IMG/VR virus record: IMGVR_UViG_3300045256_000311
Location: 1-29,167 of that record
Direction: 5' to 3' (one strand)
DNA: 29,167 nucleotides
Source: a virus
Position 1 is the first letter of the stretch. The number at the start of each line of letters is the position of its first letter. A program made the translations under genes and the position numbers. Below, one piece after another: positions 7,602 through 15,130 of the stretch. Below the pieces are notes generated by a model. It saw only the letters and a list, made by a program, of their open reading frames with translations, was not told the DNA's origin and ran no database searches.

Positions 7602-8491
7602 CAGATGCCCTCCGGCTCTTCGCAGTAGGGGATCGTGTTGCGCCGCAGCGTCGGCGGTGAGTAGCCGTAGAAGTTGGTCACGCAGCCGTCCAGCCGGTTG
7701 CAGCGATAGCCGGCCCAGTAACCGCCGTCGGGGGTGGACCAATCCGGCGTGCCGCCCGCGTCGGCCGGGTAGGCGTAGCGGAGCGCGAGCGTGTCGCCCG
7801 CGGACCAGATGACCTCGCTGCCCCACTTGAGTTCGTCGCCCTTGTACGTCGCGATGTGCGTGCCGTTGCGGTAGACCCAGAGCGCGTAGTTGGAGGCGAG
7901 GAAGACGCCGGAGGCCACCGCCATGCGGAACTTGCCGGGGCCGCCTCGGGTCACCGTCCACGCGAGCGCTTCGGCGGGGTCTGTGGTGGTGGCCGGCGTC
8001 GGCACGCACAGTTCGATGCAGAGGATCTGCGTCAGGAGTTCGTCGCCGTCGTCGGCGACGGGGCTGCCCCAGCCGTCCTCAAAGAGGAACTCATAGAACG
8101 CCGGGGCCGGCTGCATCGCGATCGTCAGCGTGCAGCTGCGCTCCCGCCGCGTCACGATCGAACCGAACGGGCCGACTTCCTCGTGCGCCGCGGTGACCCG
8201 GACGGCGAAGGTGGGAACCCAGGCGTAGTCGGCGAACGTCCCATCGGCGCTGACGTAGAAGTAGCTCGATTCGGCCGACGCCGGGGCCGTGCGTTCGGTC
8301 CACGTCGTGACGTTCGACGGCTTCACTTCGACCTTGAACGCCGCGTTCGGCGGCAGTTGCCAATCGGCGTTGCTCCACGCGACATCGACCCGGATGATCG
8401 GCGGGTTGAACGATCCGAACGTGTAACAGCCCTGCACCGTGGGCGTCAGCTGCACGCAGGCACAGCAGCACTTGCGCTTGAGGATGCTCAC
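7601..8491 (-). CDS. Distal tail / structural protein, unknown function
   Basis: 296 residues from GTG 8491, which overlaps the previous stop (GTGA), so it is translationally coupled. The frame is open further upstream, but that part is arginine/histidine-rich shadow sequence. The N-terminus is KRKCCCACVQ; the rest is rich in aromatic residues, threonine and short beta-type segments such as YALWVYRNGTHIATYKG and GDTLALRYAYP. That suggests a beta-sandwich virion protein. It lies after the tape measure, where tail-tip and baseplate proteins are encoded. I recognise no named family. Host-recognition or tip function is only a positional inference. Confidence 0.72.
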   Translation of the reverse strand: MSILKRKCCCACVQLTPTVQGCYTFGSFNPPIIRVDVAWSNADWQLPPNAAFKVEVKPSNVTTWTERTAPASAESSYFYVSADGTFADYAWVPTFAVRVTAAHEEVGPFGSIVTRRERSCTLTIAMQPAPAFYEFLFEDGWGSPVADDGDELLTQILCIELCVPTPATTTDPAEALAWTVTRGGPGKFRMAVASGVFLASNYALWVYRNGTHIATYKGDELKWGSEVIWSAGDTLALRYAYPADAGGTPDWSTPDGGYWAGYRCNRLDGCVTNFYGYSPPTLRRNTIPYCEEPEGI

Positions 8492-8964
8492 GACACGGCC
8501 CCCTGCACCACGGGGATGTTCGGCCAGTCGAAGAGCAGCCGCCAAGCGCTGTACGCATCGTCCCACGCCCGGCCGTGGCAGCGGAACCAGTGTCCGGTCG
8601 GGGCCGGCAGGATGCCGGTCACGTCGCCGCACACGGCCCCACTGGTCACCACCGTGTAGCCGCTCCGCTCGCCGGACGTGTTGCCGATTTCGATGACGTT
8701 GAATGCCGTGGCGCCGGTGCTCAGCGGCGTGGTGCTGAGCGGGGAGCGGTGGACGTCCACGGTGTACAGCCACCGCCACGGGGCGAACCCGCTCAGCAGC
8801 GTCGATCCCGTGATCTTCAACCACGAGCCATCAGCCCCCACCGACTCGCCCGCCGGGCCGGCGTTCGCGGAGGCCCCGCCGTCGCGCAGCACGAGGTCGG
8901 CGGCGCGCACGAGGCGGGCCGCCTGCTCGGGGGTGAACGCGGTCAGTCGGGTGGTCTTGGCCAT
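8488..8964 (-). CDS. Tail-region protein, unknown function
   Basis: 158 residues from ATG 8964 (MAKTTRLTAFTPEQAARLV). The N-terminal ~30 residues look like a helix; the rest, with GDVTGILPAPTGHWFRCHGR and DAYSAWRLLFDWPNIPVVQG, looks like small beta structure with many Gly, Thr and Trp. Its stop overlaps the start of the next gene by four bases. It sits between two other unassigned tail-region genes after the tape measure. No family recognised; the role as a minor tail component rests on position only. Confidence 0.7.
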   Translation of the reverse strand: MAKTTRLTAFTPEQAARLVRAADLVLRDGGASANAGPAGESVGADGSWLKITGSTLLSGFAPWRWLYTVDVHRSPLSTTPLSTGATAFNVIEIGNTSGERSGYTVVTSGAVCGDVTGILPAPTGHWFRCHGRAWDDAYSAWRLLFDWPNIPVVQGAVS

Positions 8965-8977
8965 GGTCGGTGACCCG

Positions 8978-9856
8978 TCACACGAGGCTGCTGATGTCGG
9001 CGGAGGCGTAGGGCGTGAGCACGATCTCAGCGCCGGCGTCGGTGCTGCTGCTCTTCTTGCTGCCGTCCGCGTTGAGCGGCCACGGCGTTTCGACGGGGGC
9101 ACCGTCGGCCCCGGCGATGCGGCGATACGTGCCGCCGGACTTCTCCCAGAGGCCGCGTGACTCGTACTTCTGCTGCCAGCCGTCGGCGTTTGCCTTCAGC
9201 GTGACGGTGAGCGTGCGGTAGCGCACGCCGTTCTGTTCCTTCACTTCGCTGAGCCGCGGCGGCGTGGTCTTGAGCGTGCCGGCGGCGTAGTTCCGGCCGT
9301 CAATCGTGACCGTGCCGGCGTTCACCTTCGGCTTGATGAACCCTTCATAGGCCGCGTAGTTCGTGGTGTGGGCCACGTTCTTTTCGATGTTGATGACGAG
9401 GCCCCCCGAGTCGCGCTTGGGCAACTCGGGGAACGGCTCGCCGGCCGTCGTCTGCGCGAGCTTCGGCGTGGGCGATTCATCCTTGAAGTATCCCGCCTCG
9501 CTGCCCTCGATGTCGTAGCTGACTTTTGTCGCCTCGCTCAGCGGGTTCTCCGCGACGGTCGATGTGCTGTCGTAATCGCAGGTCACGCGGTAAAGCTGCC
9601 GCGTCTGATCGACGGCCGCGGCCGAACGCGAGACGCAGGGCACGCCGGCGGTGGTGCCCGGCATCGTCTGGCCGATCGCGGTGATCGGGAGCGTGGTGCC
9701 GTCCGCGGTGGCCCGCTCCGCTTGGTACGGCGTCACCGGGAGCGACGCGGTGACGAGCCACACGCAGGTGCCGGTGGTCTTGCCGCGTTCCGTTTTCGAA
9801 GTCCACTCCGCGGTGACGGGTCGGATGGTGTAGAGGATTTCGGGTTCGTCGGGCAT
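8978..9856 (-). CDS. Tail-region protein after the tape measure, unknown function
   Basis: 292 residues from ATG 9856, with GGAGGG about ten bases upstream. It begins 20 bases after the tape-measure stop. The sequence is rich in Thr, Ser, Tyr and Glu with an all-beta look, for example YRVTCDYDSTS, GGLVINIEKNVAHTTNYAAY and YRTLTVTLKANADGW. In this slot siphoviruses often encode the distal tail protein or a tail-tip adaptor, but I see no named Dit or Tal motif. Composition fits a virion protein. The gene is certain; the function is unassigned. Confidence 0.78.
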   Translation of the reverse strand: MPDEPEILYTIRPVTAEWTSKTERGKTTGTCVWLVTASLPVTPYQAERATADGTTLPITAIGQTMPGTTAGVPCVSRSAAAVDQTRQLYRVTCDYDSTSTVAENPLSEATKVSYDIEGSEAGYFKDESPTPKLAQTTAGEPFPELPKRDSGGLVINIEKNVAHTTNYAAYEGFIKPKVNAGTVTIDGRNYAAGTLKTTPPRLSEVKEQNGVRYRTLTVTLKANADGWQQKYESRGLWEKSGGTYRRIAGADGAPVETPWPLNADGSKKSSSTDAGAEIVLTPYASADISSLV

Positions 9857-9876
9857 TCGTCACATCCCTCCATCCC

Positions 9877-11979
9877 TCACGCGGCCGTCGCGAGTTCGAC
9901 GCGATCGGCACCCTTGATCTCTGCGAGGATCGACCGCACCACCGACAGCAGATCGTCGCGGTTCGTGGCCCCGCTCTTCGCGGCCCCCGCGATCGCTTCG
10001 CGGGCGGCGGCGGGAACGGGAGCGGCCTTGGCGGGCGATGACACGGCGGAGCCTGCGGGGCCGGCGACGCCCGCGGCGGTCATCTCCGCGAAGCGGGCCT
10101 TGGCCGCGGCCTGCATGGCCTCCGCGGAACCGGCAACCAGAGCATCCCACTTGTCGGCGGTGTCCTTCGTGGCCCTGCCCAGCGCGTTCATTTCGTCGGT
10201 GGCGCTGGCGAGGTTCGCGGTGTTGAGCTTCGGCAGTTCGGGCGTCGCGGGGGCCGGGACATCGAGGGCCTTTACCGCGTTCGCCGCGGCTTGGGTGACG
10301 CCGGCCGCGGCCTGCTTCGCGGCCTGCTGCTGGTCGCTGAGGTACTTCCCCAAGCCTCCGGTGTACGCGGCCCCGAGCGTGTCGGCCTGCTGCTGCAAGC
10401 TCGCCTCTAGCGGGCCGATCTCACGTTCCGCGATCTTGGGCAACTCGCGGATCGACGACGTGAAGCCTTCGGTCAGGGCAGTCCACTGGAAGTTGAACCC
10501 GCCGCCGCTCAGGAATGATTTGAGCGCGGCGAAGAAGTTCAGGATGTTCGCCCACCCGTTGCGGAAGATCGCGGCCAAGAACTCGAACGCGGTGGTGAAG
10601 ATGTCCCGCCAGTTCTGCGCGAACCAGTCGAGGTAGGCGGGGATGACCTCGGTGAAAATGTACGCGAACTGATTCGCCGTCCGCACCGCGAACAGCGCGA
10701 CGTTGACGCCGGCGAGAGTCAGCGTGTCCTGCCAGTGGGTCACGGCGTAGGCGATCGTGTTGAACACGAGCGTCAGCCCATTCATGAGCCACGCGCCGGC
10801 GTTGTAAATGGACTGGAACACCCCGCCTGTCGTGGCCCCCGCCTCGCTCGTCTTCACCCCGATCAGGTCCATCGCCCACGTCCACGCCGCGGCGATCTGC
10901 GAGCCGGCCCACTGGACGATGCCCCACACCGCGGTGAACACGGCGCTGGCGGCGTTCCACAGCGACATCGTGTAGGCCGTCCACGTGGCCACCGTCGTCT
11001 GCCAGTTGCGGGCGACGAACTCGCCGATGGCGCCGACGATCGGGACGACAAAGTTGTAGACGGCCGTGAACGCGGCGACGACGGCCGACCAGACCGTGCG
11101 GCCGAACCCGACGATCAGCGGCGCGTACCGGGCGACGGCCGCGTTGATCGCCCCGCCTACGGTGCCGACCCAACCGGTGAACGCGGCGAGCGCGTCGCGG
11201 AGGCCGAACGCATCGACAATGGTGGTCACGAGGCCGGCGAGCGTGAGGCCGATGTTGTCCGAGAGGGTGGACCAGAGGCCCCCGAGCGTGCGCGATTGCT
11301 TCTCCATCAGGCCCGCGAACTGCCCGCCCGTCGCGGTGAGCGTGCCCAGCGCGGCGTCAAGCTGCGGGAACCCGACCTTGCCCGCCGTGACCATCGCGGC
11401 CACCTGCGACTCCGCCACGCCAAGCTGCTTGGCGAGGGCGCGGTAAATCGGGACGCCGGCCTCGGCAAGCTGGTTGAGGGTTTCGCCGGTGAGTTGCCCG
11501 CGAGACTTGATCTTGCCATAGATGGCTGCGAGGTCACCGAGCGGCTTGCCGGTGCCCGCGGCGATGTCACCGAGCATCGTGAGCTTGGCCGTGATCTTGT
11601 CGGCCCCGATGCCGAAGGCGAGCAGTTGCTTGGCGGAGGCGGCGATTTCCGGGAACTCGAACGGGGTGCTCGCGCTGAACTGCGTCAGTTCGGCCATCAT
11701 CGCCTTCGCGGCGTCGGCGCTGCCGAGCATCGTCTCAAACGCGACGCCCACCTGCTCCAGTTCGGCCGCGAGCGTGATCCCCGACGCGGCCCCCTTGATC
11801 GCCGCGAACGCGCCGCCAATCGCGGCCCCGATGCCGGTGAACTTCAGCAACGTCGAACCGGCGGAGCCCAGTGACGACGTGAAGCCGGTCACCGTGGAGC
11901 GGACGGATTGGAAGGCGCTGACGAACGGCTTGACCGTCGCCCCGAGCACCACGCTGAGACTGCTGATGCGCTTGGCCAT
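9877..11979 (-). CDS. Phage tail tape measure protein
   Basis: 700 residues. The N-terminal ~220 residues carry the tape-measure signature: AAELEQVGVAFETMLGSADAA, FSASTPFEFPEIAASAKQLLAFG, GDIAAGTGKPLGDLAAIYGKIKSRGQLTGETLNQLAEAGVPIYRAL in consecutive segments, and GKVGFPQLDAAL. The middle is a run of hydrophobic Ala/Val/Trp helices (about 250-480), typical of the part that may insert into the host membrane. The C-terminal third is Ala-rich and coiled-coil-like. The protein sets tail length and is packed inside the tail tube; by the usual ~1.5 angstrom per residue, a tail of roughly 100 nm is expected. The gene starts three bases after the stop of the frameshifted chaperone frame, as in lambda-like phages. 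Confidence 0.93.
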   Translation of the reverse strand: MAKRISSLSVVLGATVKPFVSAFQSVRSTVTGFTSSLGSAGSTLLKFTGIGAAIGGAFAAIKGAASGITLAAELEQVGVAFETMLGSADAAKAMMAELTQFSASTPFEFPEIAASAKQLLAFGIGADKITAKLTMLGDIAAGTGKPLGDLAAIYGKIKSRGQLTGETLNQLAEAGVPIYRALAKQLGVAESQVAAMVTAGKVGFPQLDAALGTLTATGGQFAGLMEKQSRTLGGLWSTLSDNIGLTLAGLVTTIVDAFGLRDALAAFTGWVGTVGGAINAAVARYAPLIVGFGRTVWSAVVAAFTAVYNFVVPIVGAIGEFVARNWQTTVATWTAYTMSLWNAASAVFTAVWGIVQWAGSQIAAAWTWAMDLIGVKTSEAGATTGGVFQSIYNAGAWLMNGLTLVFNTIAYAVTHWQDTLTLAGVNVALFAVRTANQFAYIFTEVIPAYLDWFAQNWRDIFTTAFEFLAAIFRNGWANILNFFAALKSFLSGGGFNFQWTALTEGFTSSIRELPKIAEREIGPLEASLQQQADTLGAAYTGGLGKYLSDQQQAAKQAAAGVTQAAANAVKALDVPAPATPELPKLNTANLASATDEMNALGRATKDTADKWDALVAGSAEAMQAAAKARFAEMTAAGVAGPAGSAVSSPAKAAPVPAAAREAIAGAAKSGATNRDDLLSVVRSILAEIKGADRVELATAA

Positions 11980-11982
11980 GGG

Positions 11983-12644
11983 TCACCCGGCCTTCCCGTT
12001 CGCGATGGCCTCCGCGACTTCGCTGCGGATGGCGTAAGCGTCCCATCGCGCACGCTCGGTGGCGTCGTCGTGAACGCCGGCCGCGGGCCTCAACTCAAAG
12101 TCGCGCTCGCGGAGCTTGCTGCTGGAGTGGGTCTGCGCGAGCAGGTAGCCGAGCCGCGTGGTGATCAGGCTCAGGGCCGGCCAGCCGGCGGGTTCCACCG
12201 CCAGGAACGCGGCCCACTCCGCGAACTGGTCGGCATCGAGGTCCGCGAGGAAGTCGTCAACATCGGGCCGGCCGAAGAGCAGCGCCAGCCGCATCGCGTC
12301 CCGCCGCCGTGGATCGCCGCGGAGGCGGGTCAGGAGTTTTTTGGTGCGACCTTGAGGCCGCTGAAGCGCATGACCTCTTCCGCGATCGTCTGAACTGTTT
12401 CGAAGTCCACCGCAGCGAGCCGGTCGGCATCGCCCTCTCCGAACATCGCGGCCCCGTCGTCGCGCAGGACGCACTTGGCGACGATGAACCGGAAGCCGGC
12501 GAGGGCCTTGTCGTCGGTGGCGTAGCTGCGGCGGATCGTTTCGACCTCCGCCGCGGTGAGCTTGCGGACCTTGAGCGCCGTGCCGTCCGGCAGCGTGACG
12601 TCGGCGGTGGCGGGTTTGCGGTTCAAGAACTGTTCGCGGTCCAT
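11983..12644 (-). CDS. Tail assembly chaperone GT (product of -1 ribosomal frameshift)
   Basis: Predicted fusion of the G frame (12644 down to 12336, 103 residues) with an overlapping -1 frame (12336 down to 11983, 117 residues), about 220 residues in total. The second frame has no suitable start of its own. It begins LLTRLRGDPRRRDAMRLALL and has a chaperone-T-like segment, FADLDADQFAEWAAFL-type in style (FLADLDADQFAEWAAFLA), followed by EPAGWPALSLITTRLGYLLA. This resembles the DUF4035/gpT family. In lambda and relatives G and GT bind the tape measure and tail tube subunits and are absent from the mature tail. The shift site is an exact A AAA AAC heptamer, and the coordinates show that the second frame is -1 relative to the first. 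The open part of this frame upstream of the G stop is arginine-rich shadow sequence. Confidence 0.82.
12330..12644 (-). CDS. Tail assembly chaperone G (unshifted product)
   Basis: 104 residues from ATG 12644 with GGAGG seven bases upstream. It begins MDREQFLNRKPATADVTLPDGT and contains LKVRKLTAAEVETIRR. This is a typical small tail assembly chaperone layout: a short beta segment, then helices. It lies between the tail tube gene and the tape measure, the invariant place for G. Its end, VAPKNS, is encoded across the slippery heptamer and terminates five bases after it. Most ribosomes are expected to stop here, giving G; a minority shift and make GT. Confidence 0.85.
   Translation of the reverse strand: MDREQFLNRKPATADVTLPDGTALKVRKLTAAEVETIRRSYATDDKALAGFRFIVAKCVLRDDGAAMFGEGDADRLAAVDFETVQTIAEEVMRFSGLKVAPKNS
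12336..12342 (-). promoter_or_regulatory. -1 programmed frameshift site A AAA AAC
   Basis: The leftward strand reads CCA AAA AAC TCC TGA in the G frame, so the heptamer A AAA AAC is in the exact 0-frame register (X XXY YYZ) for tandem slippage. After slipping, the ribosome reads CTC CTG ACC and continues into the T-like frame. The position, just before the G stop and in front of the tape measure, is the classical one. Confidence 0.85.
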
Positions 12645-12701
12645 GGTGGGGCCTCCGGTGTCGTGTCGCGGGCGTCAGGCGGTCAGCAGGCGCAGGGGCG
12701 G

Positions 12702-13163
12702 TCAGGCCGCGGGGGTCCAGACCATCTTGCCGATGCACTGCACCTCGCACTCCACGACGGGGCTGTCCTCCTGCCCGTCCACCGGGAGCGAGTGCTTGGT
12801 CAGGAAGCCGCGCACGACGGCCTTGCTTCCGTCGGGCAGGGTGACGCGCCAGTACTTCGTGGCGGTCGCCCGCGTCTCGGGGGCTGAGGCGAGTTGGAAC
12901 ACGGTTTCGAGCGCGGTGAACTGCGATCGCTGGTAGCGGTACGTGAACGGCAGCGTTCCGGGTTCGTAGATCGCGGGCGTGTATTCCTTGGTCGCGTCCG
13001 GGCTGTCGTCGTTCGTGGTCTCGCTCTTGCCCAGCTCGCGCTCCGGCAGCGTGATGTCGATCGTGCCGGCGACCTTGGTGTAGTAGCTGTTGCTGTCGGC
13101 GTCGCCATATTCGAGGCGCTTGCCGTGGCCGATCACATGTTCGCTGGGGGCATAGTCGCTCAT
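12702..13163 (-). CDS. Major tail tube protein
   Basis: 153 residues from ATG 13163 with an AGGAT ribosome site. It contains TIDITLPERELGKSETTNDDS, then IYEPGTLPFTYRYQRSQF and KYWRVTLPDGSKAVVRGFLT. This is the pattern of siphovirus tail tube subunits of the gpV type: an early strand-rich part, a loop with DD/DS, and a polymerising beta-sandwich. Position between the DUF3168-type terminator and the chaperone pair supports it. Hexameric rings of this protein would stack around the tape measure. Nine bases separate it from the preceding gene. Confidence 0.85.
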   Translation of the reverse strand: MSDYAPSEHVIGHGKRLEYGDADSNSYYTKVAGTIDITLPERELGKSETTNDDSPDATKEYTPAIYEPGTLPFTYRYQRSQFTALETVFQLASAPETRATATKYWRVTLPDGSKAVVRGFLTKHSLPVDGQEDSPVVECEVQCIGKMVWTPAA

Positions 13164-13172
13164 GGTGGATCC

Positions 13173-13601
13173 TCACACCGCGATCTGCTCGCGGTAGGTC
13201 ACGGTCACGTCGAAGCTGAACCTTGCGACGACGGCGTTCTCACCTTCGGCCCGCTGGCCGGGTACGAAGCGGTCGCCACGCAAGGTGATACGCTCGATTC
13301 GGGGCGAACTCGCCAACTCCGGCCCCCGGCCGTTCAGCGCCACCCGGATCGCGTCGGCGAGTGAGCGGGCGTCGGACGCACGGGCGGCGAAGATGTCGAG
13401 TTGGTACGTGGCCGTGGCGAGGCTGGAGGGGCCGTCGTCGCTGTCGAGCCGGTCGGTGTCGATGAGCGTGTAGACCACCCGCGGCAGGTCGCTCGTGACC
13501 TTGGTCACCTCCGTGGACGGGGCCACGCGGGGGCAGTGGGCGCGCAGGAGCGACGCTAGGGCGGAGTCGATCGTGTCGGTGGCGTTCGTGGCCTCGCTCA
13601 T
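13173..13601 (-). CDS. Tail terminator / tail completion protein (DUF3168-like)
   Basis: 142 residues from ATG 13601, overlapping the upstream stop by four bases (ATGA). Typical elements are IDSALASLLRAHCPRVAPS, LPRVVYTLIDTDRLDS, ATYQLDIFAARASDARSLADAIRVALNG and FSFDVTVTYRE. The order helix - strand - YQLDIFA strand - long helix - strands is that of DUF3168/gpU-like neck proteins that cap the tail tube and join it to the head. Position directly before the tail tube agrees. Confidence 0.83.
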   Translation of the reverse strand: MSEATNATDTIDSALASLLRAHCPRVAPSTEVTKVTSDLPRVVYTLIDTDRLDSDDGPSSLATATYQLDIFAARASDARSLADAIRVALNGRGPELASSPRIERITLRGDRFVPGQRAEGENAVVARFSFDVTVTYREQIAV

Positions 13602-14038
13602 TCGGCCCCCCGCTCGATTTCGGACCGGAGGCGGTCGGTGAAGGCTTGCTCCGCCGCGGGCATCGAGGCCGCGGCCGCACGGCGCATATAGCCAGCCGGC
13701 GGGACGAATCGGCCGTCCGGCGTCACGTGGCCTTCCTCCACCAGATGGTCAATGTTCGTCGGCCGGTCGGGGTTGGCCTGGTTGTCGGATTTGAGCTTCG
13801 CCGCGTCGGCACCGACGACGCCCCCGAGCGAGAGGCCACGGCCGACGATCGACGACGACTGGGCGCGCTTGAGCTTCCCCTCATCCACCGGGGCCGCGGC
13901 CTTCACGGCCTGCACCAGCACTCGGGTGCCCGCCCGCGTCGCGTTGCGCAGGGCGCGGCGTGCGACCGGGCCGGCGAGCTTGTCCAGCTTCGCCAGCAGC
14001 TTGTCTGCTCCGCGGACTGTGACGCCGGACCGCGCCAT
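13598..14038 (-). CDS. HK97 gp10-like head-tail / tail completion protein
   Basis: 146 residues from ATG 14038. Signature elements are VTVRGADKLLAKLDKLAG near the start, ARRALRNATRAGTRVLVQAVKAAAPVDEGKLKRA, and a C-terminal helix AAEQAFTDRLRSEIERG. The pattern A-P-x-DEG-x-L-x-x-A/S is the hallmark of the HK97 gp10 family of neck proteins. Its start overlaps the previous stop by one base. It lies between the head closure and tail terminator genes, which is the expected order. Confidence 0.87.
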   Translation of the reverse strand: MARSGVTVRGADKLLAKLDKLAGPVARRALRNATRAGTRVLVQAVKAAAPVDEGKLKRAQSSSIVGRGLSLGGVVGADAAKLKSDNQANPDRPTNIDHLVEEGHVTPDGRFVPPAGYMRRAAAASMPAAEQAFTDRLRSEIERGAE

Positions 14039-14358
14039 CAGCGCTGCTCCTTGAGGATCAGCAGCATCGACCGATCGCGCTCGCCTTCATTGACGATGCC
14101 GTCGATCGCGAAGCGGCGTGCGCCGAACTGAATCTGGCACTCGCTGGTGACGCCGGGGATGAACCGGGCGACGGCCACGACGGTGCCCGACTCGATCACT
14201 TCGCCGTTGGCGAGCACTTCCTTGGCGGAAGCCGTGCGGAACCCGACGAACGCGGTGCCGATGTCGTTCCAGACGTACACAGACCGCTCGCCGGCCGCAT
14301 TCTCTCTGTAGATCGGGCGGAGGATGGTCACGCGATGTCGAAGCTCACCGGCGCGCAT
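14038..14358 (-). CDS. Head closure (head-tail adaptor) protein
   Basis: 106 residues beginning MRAGELRHRVTILRPIY, followed by VYVWNDIGTAFVGFRTASAKEVL and ending RSMLLILKEQR. This is the standard pattern of the SPP1 gp16/HK97 gp7-type head-tail joining family (GxLRxRVTI ... V-x-W-x-x-x-G-x-x-x-A). It forms a ring that closes the portal channel after packaging and docks the tail. It begins two bases after the previous stop. Confidence 0.88.
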   Translation of the reverse strand: MRAGELRHRVTILRPIYRENAAGERSVYVWNDIGTAFVGFRTASAKEVLANGEVIESGTVVAVARFIPGVTSECQIQFGARRFAIDGIVNEGERDRSMLLILKEQR

Positions 14359-14360
14359 GG

Positions 14361-14675
14361 TTACACCGCCTCACGTGTGCAGAACTGGTTGACGATCCGC
14401 GTCAGCGCGTCGCCCACCTCGCTCGCGATGGTGCCGGTCACGTGCGTCTCGCGGTGTTCGTAGAACGTGCCGAGCACGAGCAGAACGCCGGCCTTGAGCA
14501 CGGCCGGCACCGGGTTGAAGTCGGACATCGGCCGCTGTAGCTCGCCCTCCACGAACTGAGTCGCGGCGAGCGCGATGCGGGTGATCAGCGCGTCGTCGGT
14601 ATCGACGGTCACCCGCAGGTGCTCTTTCGCTTCGGCGAGCGTGACGGCGGGCGTCGTGGAGAGGGTGAGCGGCAC
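14361..14675 (-). CDS. Head-tail connector protein (HK97 gp6-like)
   Basis: 104 residues from GTG 14675, with a GGAGG ribosome site upstream. The sequence VTLAEAKEHLRVTVDTDDALITRIALAATQFVEGEL in consecutive segments, then KAGVLLVLGTFYEHRE, is typical of gp6/gp15-like connector proteins that bind below the portal as a dodecamer. The position between capsid and head closure gene is canonical. Confidence 0.88.
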   Translation of the reverse strand: MPLTLSTTPAVTLAEAKEHLRVTVDTDDALITRIALAATQFVEGELQRPMSDFNPVPAVLKAGVLLVLGTFYEHRETHVTGTIASEVGDALTRIVNQFCTREAV

Positions 14676-14703
14676 GGAGGGGCCTCCGATGTGGCGGCGC
14701 AGG

Positions 14704-15042
14704 TCAGCCGCCGGACCAGCCGGGGATCAGGGCGAGCGGCTGGACCTCCGCACGCTGCCCGCTCGGGTGGGCGATCACGAGGTTGCCGCGGGCCGACCAG
14801 TAGTAGCCGCCGCCCGCCGCCGGGATGCTCGCGGCCCCGCTCGGCATGACGGTGAGGCCGGCCGCGTTCAGCGCGGTGCTGATCGCGGAGCGGAGGCCGG
14901 ACGGGGGGATGAACGGCACCGCGAACCCGGCGTTGACCAGCGTCGTCGCCTCCGCGCTGTCGAGGGTGACGACTTCGCCCGGCGAGCGGTGGTAGGTGTT
15001 CGCCGCGATCGACGTGAGCGTGAGTAGGGTTGTCGTCGGCAT
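14704..15042 (-). CDS. Small head-region protein, unknown function
   Basis: 112 residues from ATG 15042 (MPTTTLLTLTSIAANTYHR). The open frame extends upstream to 15102, but that part is out of character. It contains HRSPGEVVTLDSAEATTLVNAGFAV, which resembles the short C-terminal lysine/glycine-type motif of phage capsid-associated or head-fibre proteins (a KY-x-GE...A-x-LVEAG-A pattern). The rest is Gly/Ala-rich with GGGYYWSARGNLVIAHP. It sits between the major capsid and gp6-like genes. A role as a capsid decoration or adaptor protein is inferred from position only. Confidence 0.7.
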   Translation of the reverse strand: MPTTTLLTLTSIAANTYHRSPGEVVTLDSAEATTLVNAGFAVPFIPPSGLRSAISTALNAAGLTVMPSGAASIPAAGGGYYWSARGNLVIAHPSGQRAEVQPLALIPGWSGG

Positions 15043-15130
15043 CGTGCGTCCTGCGTCCGTGGTTGGCGAGCGGTGGACAGAACGGGGCCGCGGGGAACAC
15101 AACCCGCGGCCCCATCGGGCAAGGCTTGGA

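Noticed and set aside
9368-10636. 422-residue open frame on the + strand
   Set aside because: It lies over the tape measure and the tail gene on the other strand, is Arg/Ala/Ser-rich without any domain pattern, and has no ribosome site. It is a shadow of high-GC coding DNA.
12345-13176. Long upstream part of the T-frame as an independent gene
   Set aside because: It is arginine/histidine-rich shadow of the tail tube and G genes; only the part after the slippery site is protein-like, which supports frameshift expression instead.
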